Assembly (NCBI GenBank): GCA_947650365.1
Contig: OX393553.1
Span: 37,167,526-37,231,525, forward strand
From: Chamaelirium japonicum
Taxonomy: Eukaryota; Streptophyta; Magnoliopsida; Liliales; Melanthiaceae
DNA: 64,000 bases
Reading direction: 5' to 3'
The notes beneath the pieces are model-generated. The model saw nothing but the letters and a program-made list of their open reading frames with translations. It did no database searches and was not told the DNA's origin. Positions 56,481-64,000 of this stretch are shown here, piece by piece. Every line of letters begins with the position of its first letter. Position 1 is the stretch's first letter. Both the position numbers and the translations under genes were made by a program.

Positions 56481-59400
56481 ACACCCACACCCACCCACCC
56501 ACACATCTTTTTTTTTTTTGAGAATCCCTCACAAATGAGGGGGGAGGGGGGGGGGGACCATTTTATTAATAATTACTCAAAAGGAATTTTAGAAGAAGGA
56601 AATCTCTCTCTAGCCAGATCGACCAAATATATCGCTCGCAGTTTGCTGTTGAAAATCCGAGTGTTTCTCTATAGCCAAATTGACCACAATATTGCCATCG
56701 CTAGGATATCCCAAGCTGCACGGATAGGTTTGGTGACTGTCCTTCGCCTCCACGTTGTCCATAGCGATCGGAGGGCTGTTGGAAAGCTTCTCAGGTCTAG
56801 CTTCTCCAATAGAGTAGAACGGGCACTTGAGCAGGACGTGTCCTGCAACACAGAAGGTACATTTGTGGTCACCTAGGAAGCACAGACACTTTCCCAGACC
56901 TCCCGTACCCGTGTCGGACACGCGTTGGACACGCATGTGCCGTGTCCTACGTGCTTCCGGGAGCCGGACACGGCCAGACACTCGTCGGACACCCACCGGA
57001 CACTGCGGGTTGACAGACTGTTCGATATAGGGTCGGGTTATAAGCTGTGGTGATTCAGTTTTGGCTTCAACCTATCTGATCCTCTAAGATTATAACCTCA
57101 GAGGATCAGATAGGTTGAAGCCAAAACTGAATCGCAGCCGTTCTTTTGCTTGCCATTTGGGCCTGAGTTTGATTCACTTGTCAGGATGGTTATGATGGAC
57201 GATTACGATTCAGGTTTGGCTTTAACTTATCTTATCCTCTGAGGTTTCAAATAGGTTGAAGTCAAAACTGAAACACAACCGTTATTTTTCATACCATTTA
57301 GAGCTGCCTGCAATTCACCGATTGGGCTGGATGTAACTAACGATTGCTATTCAGTATGTATTAAATTTTTATTTTAGTTGTTTTCTATGAGATTTTTTCG
57401 GTTATTGAAATATATATGAATTGCAAACACACATAAAATATAAATTTAAAAATATAAATTTATTTTGCCGTGTCTCCGCCGTATCCGTGTCCTCCTTTTT
57501 TTAGGATTTGCCGTGTCGGCGAACCCGTGTCGTGTTGTACCTGTGTCCCCGTACCAATGTCAGTGCTTCTTAGGTGGTCATCCACAGCCGAATTGTGATG
57601 CCTCACTAAGGTCACTTTAGTCAACATCTTCTCTTTGGTCGCCAACAAGGAAAATATATGTATATGTTGTAGGACTTTCGCCTTCCAAATTAGAGTCGCC
57701 GTTGGAAAAAGATCTCCTTTAGAGGATAGCAAGTAGTAGAAGCTCTAGACCATAAATATCCCCGACATGTCCCACCTCCATGACAATCTATCCTTGTGCT
57801 CCACTAGAGTGATAGGCCCTAGCATCTGTGTCAGCACGTCTCTGTCTTCTCGGATACTCAACGATGTGCCTTGCTTGGGAGTTAGTCTCCACCGTCTCAA
57901 CCCCTTGCTGTAATGAGAAGTCACTGAGCAACCTTTTACGTTAGCGGCATCATACAAATGAGGGAACAATTCCTTCAACAGAGCCTCACCTAGCCAAACG
58001 TCTTCCCAGAACCTCGTGTTGATGCTGTTCCCGATTACGATCTTACACTCTAATATGAAGGCATCACCCGTTTTCACTACACGCCTCGCCAAAAAGGGGA
58101 TAACCTCCCGGAAACTCTCGATTTAACCTAAATTGGGTTGAGTTGACTGAAATATTTATCGAGGATAATCAGTTTGCACCCAATTGGGTTGGGACATCAT
58201 TATTTGATAGTTTTAATTTTAACTATTCTCTCACTAAGTTCGTTTGTGGTTAGCGTAATGGTGGGAATAGAGATTCTATCTACATGGTGTTACTTGCACA
58301 GCTTGTTCAACTGATTATCGTGACTTGATGCAACAAGTTGTCACCTGGTTAGGGTTTGTGTTTCCCATATTTTTTTCCCTTGTTTCGAAATTTTTTAAAT
58401 TTGAAGATTCACATTTTTATGAGTAGTTTGGTGGTTATAACCGGATATTTGAAATGGAGTATATAGGAAGGAAAATCGGGAAAGATAATGGTTTTGTAGA
58501 GCATCCAAATACTCCCTAAAGTTATGACGATTCTGGAGTTTATTGTTGTCAAGGTGTCTATGGATTATGCTTCAGTGTTTGCCTAGCAGCTTGTAATTCC
58601 TACACTGTGTGCGTGAGATCTGTTAGTGTTTTATTATTTTCAATGTCTTTGTGAAAATAAAGAATTTTGTGTTGCATGTATGTTGTCTACATCATTGGGT
58701 TCCCATGTCATTTCACAATTTTGGTTGAGTTTTTTGTTTTTTTGATACTTGTTTACTTTTAAATTTATTGGGTTCATCAGTACAATCTCAATTTATATAC
58801 CTTAACCATAAACCATAACATAACAATCAAGCCATGTCCCATCTAATTGGGTTTGTCTTTAGGAATCCTTCTTCACAATTCATTTCTATTTAGGCCTATA
58901 TCTGTTGTCAATTAAAGTTTTGCATGTCTTTTCTAATAACTTCCATCAATGTTATTCTAGGTCCCCCCCCCTCTCCTTGGACCTTCCACACTAATATGAA
59001 ACCCTCTCCATATCAAGCCCACCACTACTCTACGTTGTACATGGCCAAACCATAATAATCATCTTAATCTTCTCTCCATTATCTAATCTCAGTTTTTTCA
59101 ACAAAAAAAATGTATTGTTTAATTATCTGAAACTTTGCCTTGATTCACACCCGTTTATGTTACGAACTTAACATATTTAGATATAAAAATAACTCATGTT
59201 GCCAAACTTCTATTAAAGCCAATAGCTGTTAGATATGATTCCGTGAGTTAAAAGTGGAATTCATTTAGTGCTATATGAAGAAGTTATTGGGGTAGCATAT
59301 ATTTTTGTATGAGAACCCAATGCTTAAATTGTCAACACTTTTAACAGTGGCATTTCAGATCATAATAATCGTCTAGTTACTTGGTTAGATATTCCCGGAG

Positions 59401-62400
59401 TCCTCCGTTTTGAGATTGGCGTTTTCTTTATTACATAAAAAATGAAATGGATAAAAAAAAAGATTTTTGTTATTCCTACTTATATATGTTACCGATAGGC
59501 AATATTTTGACAGCTTAAATATGGATGTTTAGTAATAGGTGGTTCGGTTTCTGTAAAGTTTGAATAATCCTTGTTACGATGGCCCAGCCAAAACTCTCCT
59601 AAAATTGCTGTCGGACCTTTTGTCAACTGTTCTCGGTGAATCTTTGTAGGATTACTAGGATAGTAGGATGTCATTGGGAGCTTTATCCCTTTTCAAAATT
59701 AAATATGATATGTGTTTTGTTGTGTTTTTATAGTTGATCATACAGACATTTCAGAGTACCTTATTAGAGAAACTGTTTTTCATCAATTACTTTTTTGTCC
59801 ATATTTGGGGCTATTTCTTAGAGTGATTTTTTTTTGTGTATCGTAATTTGATGACTGGAACAATCTTTGTCGGCAGCCTAATTCCACAGTTATATCCAGA
59901 TCTGGATCAAGAAGAATTAAGTGGATGCATGCAGGGACGCGTCCCTAGTACTTCATCAGAATGCTTTGGTATGATTGCTGGCTAATCATCTATTTCTGTT
60001 TGTCTTGCTTATGTGGTTATGTTTTCCTTTTATCCTGGTCTGCATGACAGTTTCTTCAGGATCGATCGCCCTCGGGGCATTTACCTCCAATGGTCTTGAA
60101 AAGGTACCTATTCAGGGCCTCGCAGGCCGAGCACCAGTTAGCCCATTTATGGGAACCTCATCTCATGGAATTTCTTCTAGTGTGGCACATAATTTATGTC
60201 CTCCGGTGATGGCTGCGACAGTGGGGAAGCACAATAATCAATCTGGCCCTGGTGATCTCAGCCATTCATTACGGCATAGAAACTTTGGTTATCAATGCGC
60301 GCCAACCTTCCATCCTCATTCACTTCCAGAATACCACGACACAGTGAATAACGACATTCCTTTCAACCCCCCAAGCACCTTGTCAGCCATGGATTTTATC
60401 AACTCCAGACCCACCGACAGAAACGATAACAGACATATTCATCATAGGATTGGCTCGGGTGGCCTCGATAACCATTCTTTCGGACACCATGAAGGTGGTA
60501 AGTATGAAGCACATGGAATGTTGAATTTTTGTTGTTGGTTGAGCGGAGTGCAGTCCTCACTTCTATTCAGCAAGGAGAATATCCCTAGTGTTTACAATAT
60601 AGATGTACTTTCATCCTATTAGGCTTGACCTGAAAATAGAGACGAGATTTTTTGTTATGCCTAACTTATTGCTTATGCTTCCTTTTCTGGCAGCATATAT
60701 TTAACAAGGGTAAATTACACTTACTCCCTGAAGTTTAGCCCAAAATCACTTAACCCCCTTCAAGTTTTGTTTTTATTCCAAATCGGTCCCTATAATTTTA
60801 AATGTTAGCACAATACCCCTTTTTGTCAACTACTAATTTCCTCTTTTCGGTATTTTCTATCTATTCAAAACTGAATTAAAGGGGGCAAAATGTAGTTTAT
60901 TAACTATATGGTGGTTAACTGATTTTGGGCTAAACTTCAGGGGGATTAAGTGTAATTTACCCTTAAAACAAAATATTTTTATTCTCATATTACTTGCTTA
61001 ATAAGTAATGTTTCCTTTATTTCACAGCATTTGGGGTTCTGGGAAATGGAAGTTTCCCTCTTCATGGACATGAATATGTAGGGAACACCTCTGAAACATA
61101 TCACCTTAATCTCCCTGGGGCCATGATATGGCGAGGCTCACCATCTTTTGTGAAGAGTATTCCATCTCATTCTCCGCAACAAATGCATGGTGTCCCAAGA
61201 GCACCATCTCATATGCCGAGCACAATTCTGCCCTCACACCACCATTATGTTGGTTCAGCACCTGCTGTAGATCCCTCACTGTGGGACAGCCGGCATTCTT
61301 ATGCAGCGGATTCTATGGAAGCCTCTGCTATTCACCCAGGCTCTCTTGGAAGTATTGGGTTCTCTGGCAGCTCTTCGTTGCACCCATTGGAAGTTGCTTC
61401 TAGTAACCTATTTCCTTGTGCTAATGGAAACTGTGTAGACCCTTCTATGCCTTCGGCTCATGTTGGGATTGCTTCACCTCAGCAAAGGTGCCAATTTTTT
61501 AATCGAAGGAATAAGCCTGGTTCACATGATTCTCCTCCGGACAGGGTTAGGAGCCGACGAAGTGATGGAAATGCCAACCAGGTTGATAACAATAAGCACT
61601 ATGAACTTGATATTGACCGCATTATGCGTGGTGTAGACTCTCGAACAACGCTCATGATAAAAAATATTCCCAACAAGTAAGTGGATAAAGGCGTTCTAAT
61701 TCTAATCTCTACATTTCCCCTTGAGTCTTTGTTATCGTGCCTGTATATATTTTTTCATCTTATGTATTCTTATATGATTATCAGGTACACATCTAAGATG
61801 CTTTTGGCTACTATTGATGAGCATCATCGAGGAACTTATGATTTTATCTATTTGCCGATTGATTTTAAGGTAGTAGTTCTTTATTGATCAGAACCTTCTC
61901 ATATTTGCTGTGGTTTTGAATGTCCTCTTCCTATTATGGATTCGTCTAATGGGGATTTTTTTTCTTTTGTTTTCCAGAACAAATGCAACGTGGGCTATGC
62001 TTTTATCAACATGATTGATCCTCAGCATATCATTCAATTATTTCAGGTTCTACTCATCATTTCCTGATTGAAATAGATTGTTGATTATTTATATTTTTTT
62101 CTGTGTGTATGTGGTTGTGGGTGTTAGTTTCTGTTGAACCCACTATGTTCTAGTGAGATGTAGGAATTATATCTCTGATAAAAAAAATTATTTTAGTTTT
62201 CAATATGGATTTTCTATGTTAGTTATACATATATCATTTATTTTTTATGCGAGTTCTGCCCCAAACACAGCTCTGGCCATGTATCCTTAAAGAACACCAT
62301 AAGATTGTAAGGAAATCTTTTGCAGGCTTTTAATGGGAAGAAATGGGAGAAGTTCAACAGTGAAAAGGTGGCTTCACTTAAATATGCTAGAATCCAAAGT

Positions 62401-62684
62401 AAAGCGGCGCTTATTACTCATTTCCAGAACTCAAGCTTGATGAATGAGGATAAACGGTGTCGTCCTATACTATTCCATACGGATGGCCCAAATGCAGGGG
62501 ATCAGGTATTAGCCATCATACAATATTTTTGATGGGTCTTCTAAAATTAGAATAAATACACTCTAGAATATATATAAATAAATGATCTAGTGCTCACTTT
62601 TGTGCACGGTTGGCCATGTTCATCATCGATCAAAGCCATCCTTTATCATCATGGACGACTGTGATCGATGGTGAGCACTAGATC

Positions 62685-62764
<80 letters not shown>

Positions 62765-63686
62765 TATAATGCTGCCTTTGCTTCTTCACCTAAGCTTTAG
62801 AAAGAAGCTTAAATAATATCTTTCCTATTTCCTGCCATAAATGCAAGGCCTGTTTCTTCACCAGTTTATTACCCAGGGAAATATGTTCAGAATAAAAAAA
62901 TGTCATCTATGTTATCATATTTTAGTGAGTCGCTATGGGGGTGTTTGGCATGAGGAACAGCTGTTCCGCTTGATCCTCATCCAGCACAGGGTATTCCTGT
63001 CAATTACCAATTCTGGTGTAAATTTGATGGTTCAGCATCCGGTTGGCAGAGAAACGGACGGAGCCGTTACTTTTTTGTTCCCAACTCTTCATTCCACCGG
63101 AACAAATGTTAGCCGTTACTTTTAAAATCAGGATTTGGGAATAGAAACGGCAGGTTCCAGAACGATGCCAAACACCCCCTATGTTTCTGACGTCCATTAC
63201 TCCTCACTGGATGTACCTTTGATTCCCAACCATCCAATTGAAATGTATTGATTTGGTTAATTCTTTAAAGTGTTTCATGACCCGTGCCTTCCTCTGAAGA
63301 ACAATCAATTTGTCCGTGGTCCACCTTACTATGATGATCCCCGGCTCAGTTTCAATAACTTATGAGGCTTCTAATATTGTTAAGGATGAACTGCTTTCCA
63401 ATTCATGACGACTCCGTATTGACCTCAACATTCTCTGGTCACCTGACAGCATATGTACCAGATTACCTTTCTGCTGTCCACATTAGTACTGGCTATTTCT
63501 GGGTGATGATTTCTAAGCATTTCAATGGTTTTCTTTTTTCAGGAACCCTTTCCTATGGGGGCCAATGTCCGATCGAGGCCGGGCAAATCGAGGACCGCTG
63601 GCGGTGAGGAGGTCCATCAGGGAAGCCCACCAAACTGCCTAAATGTAGAGGAATCCTCCAACGCACCGGACGACTCAGGAATCTGA
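48773..63686 (+). CDS. Mei2-like RNA-binding protein, 14 coding exons, 995 aa
   Basis: Coding exons are 48773-48871, 49070-49115, 53574-53927, 54172-54569, 54679-54837, 55745-55861, 55949-56097, 59877-59968, 60051-60497, 61028-61676, 61785-61869, 61978-62046, 62326-62505 and 63543-63686. All introns are GT-AG and the exons sum to 2,988 nt in one open frame. Domains: an N-terminal region (starts MPSNIMDQRR; ESLEEIEAQTIGNLLPDDDD at about 180-200), RRM1 about 277-352 (RTLFIRNINSNV..RGFVVISYYD), RRM2 about 363-433 (TLVVFNLDSS..HHKFIEFYDVRA), and the family-defining C-terminal Mei2 RRM about 825-945 (RTTLMIKNIPNKYTSKML, NVGYAFINM, SLKYARIQSKAAL). Plant Mei2-like proteins bind RNA and act in meiosis, growth and TOR-linked signalling. 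The N-terminus suggests the AML1/AML4 clade, less surely. The start is set by the leader acceptor and family N-terminus. Introns 2, 7, 9 and 13 carry transposons; the coding sequence is intact. Confidence 0.94.
50695..51150. mobile_element. Inverted-repeat element, AGGGGTGGCAAT family (456 bp), in intron 2
   Basis: It begins AGGGGTGGCAATCC and ends CATTGCCACCCCT. AGACCCACAT flanks it exactly on both sides (50685-50694 and 51151-51160), a 10-bp duplication. Most of its length matches the copy at 38741-39228. It lies inside the 4.46-kb second coding intron of the Mei2-like gene, the rest of which shows no recognisable feature. Confidence 0.88.
56424..56477. repeat. Poly-C and (CA)n microsatellites in intron 7
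   Basis: A near-continuous C run (56424-56448) passes directly into a CA run (to about 56477). They lie 40-130 bp left of the L1 fragment in the same intron. Confidence 0.9.
56560..58100 (-). pseudogene. L1 LINE zinc-binding (zf-RVT) fragment in intron 7
   Basis: Minus-strand frames read as the C-terminal zinc-binding domain of a plant L1 ORF2: IGNSINTRFWEDVWLGEALLKELFP (57.95-58.05 kb), RLSWRWDMSGIFMV (about 57.75-57.79 kb), then LIWKAKVLQHIHIFSLLATKEKM (57.62-57.69 kb). After a nested DNA element it resumes with DHKCTFCVAGHVLLKCPF (56.81-56.87 kb). Frameshifts are present. It is antisense to the Mei2-like gene and lies wholly in its intron. Confidence 0.7.
56876..57575. mobile_element. Inverted-repeat DNA element nested in the L1 fragment (about 700 bp)
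   Basis: The left end (GGAAGCACAGACAC) and the inverse of the right end (GAAGCACTGACATTGG) match. Both arms carry GTGTCGGACACG / CCGTGTCGGCG-type words. The element splits the zinc-binding frame of the L1 fragment. I could not settle a target duplication, so edges may be off by about 10 bp. The middle holds an inverted copy of CCTCTGAGG..AGATAGGTTGAAGCC at 57.06-57.13 kb. Confidence 0.6.
58785..59110 (-). pseudogene. RTE-type LINE 3' fragment in intron 7
   Basis: On the minus strand the 59.05-59.1 kb part matches the well-conserved C-terminal segment of plant RTE reverse transcriptases (RLRW.GHVQ-type) in broken frames. The terminal CATGTCCCATCTAATTGGG segment near 58.83 kb and the ACCATAACATAACA tail match the usual RTE 3' end. 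It is short and decayed. Confidence 0.5.
60706..60964. mobile_element. MITE with 40-bp arms in intron 9 (259 bp)
   Basis: AAGGGTAAATTACACTTA at the left is repeated inverted at the right, and the arms pair over about 45 bp (CTGAAGTTTAGCCCAAAATC). It sits within the 530-bp intron between exons 9 and 10 and so makes up half of it. No clear target duplication. Confidence 0.8.
62581..62687. mobile_element. 107-bp MITE next to a (TA)n tract in intron 13
   Basis: AATGATCTAGTGCTCAC and its exact inverse form 17-bp terminal repeats. AT-rich flanks hide the duplication. A (TA)n microsatellite (62688-62768) follows immediately. Confidence 0.75.
62688..62768. repeat. (TA)n microsatellite in intron 13
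   Basis: About 80 bp of alternating TA with one CA interruption near 62760. Confidence 0.9.
62938..63178. mobile_element. MITE GGGGTGTTTGGCAT in intron 13 (241 bp)
   Basis: The left end GGGGTGTTTGGCAT is the exact inverse of the right end ATGCCAAACACCCC. CTATG flanks both sides (62933-62937 and 63179-63183). Non-coding. Confidence 0.8.
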
Positions 63687-64000
63687 ATGACCCCAGCGGT
63701 TTTCACGGGCCTCTGACCTGTATAGCATCTGCTCCAGTTTTACCATCAATTTTGTTTTTCTGATGTCTACAGCTTGGAGAAATAGTTACAAAGCCTGAAG
63801 TTTTGGATGTGGGGCTTCAATTTTCCTGGTTTTACATACACCAAGTCTGTAACTGAGGTTGACGATGTACGAAGATTTTGAGATTTAGGTGGCTGTGCTA
63901 GGAGTTAGAAGAGTTATTTTAAAAATTGTACAGTACTTTCCAAAAGTGAGGCGATGTTTTTGAGGATTTTTTTTCTTTTTTGTGCATTTTTTGAGTTGGG
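63687..64000 (+). other. 3' untranslated region of the Mei2-like gene
   Basis: It follows the TGA at 63684-63686 and extends to or beyond the window edge. No coding capacity is seen. TTGTACAGTACTTT near 63927 and T-rich runs near 63960-63985 are typical of plant 3' ends, but the cleavage site cannot be fixed. Confidence 0.5.

Noticed and set aside
63190-63542. Possible extra exon of the Mei2-like gene in intron 13
   Set aside because: The flanking exons join in frame (GDQ to EPFPMG) as expected for the family, and frames here contain stops.

Overview
The window is nuclear DNA from a flowering plant. The evidence is two intron-containing genes of plant-typical families (a DnaJ-like/DUF3444 protein and a Mei2-like RNA-binding protein) set in a dense layer of plant transposable elements. 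These include Copia LTR retrotransposons, L1 and RTE LINEs, hAT-like and Mutator-like inverted-repeat elements, small MITEs and Helitrons. The species cannot be fixed from the sequence. No bacterial, organellar or viral gene and no rRNA, tRNA or CRISPR array was recognised.

Positions 1-9.7 kb are repeats only: a decayed L1 RNase H fragment, a minisatellite of about 27 bp (1.13-1.40 kb), a Copia-type LTR fragment (2.75-3.0 kb), three copies of one small MITE (3.75-5.07 kb) mixed with another, and a nested stack at 6.35-8.49 kb (MITE containing hAT containing a Helitron pair). Positions 9.7-15 kb hold simple repeats and a 4.3-kb block with LTR-like ends. Positions 16.0-23.7 kb are one old, 5'-truncated Copia element on the minus strand with a long LTR; two solo LTRs of a second family are inserted in it. 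A Helitron lies at 24.18-24.81 kb.

The first real gene (5' leader near 25.2 kb, CDS 25888-28071, plus strand) is a single-coding-exon DnaJ-like protein whose J-domain has lost HPD and which carries two DUF3444 domains. Positions 29-37 kb hold L1 LINE remains: ORF1 on the minus strand and the reverse transcriptase, zinc-binding and RNase H part of ORF2 on the plus strand, each broken by an hAT-like insertion. Positions 37-47.4 kb hold several inverted-repeat elements, including two large Mutator-like foldbacks with 9-bp target duplications, and a 5.3-kb Copia element with both LTRs, a 5-bp target duplication, primer site and polypurine tract, but no recognisable gag.

The second real gene (CDS 48773-63686, plus strand) is a Mei2-like protein. 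I reconstructed 14 coding exons with GT-AG introns; they sum to 2,988 nt, an intact frame of 995 residues with three RRMs. Its introns hold at least seven transposon insertions, and a 1.4-kb foldback ends only about 0.2-0.3 kb upstream of its transcribed leader. The two genes show no operon-like or pathway link. The most notable features are the transposon architecture next to the Mei2-like promoter, an inverted-repeat family with 10-bp target duplications, and the HPD-less J-domain. I found no coherent new multi-gene system.
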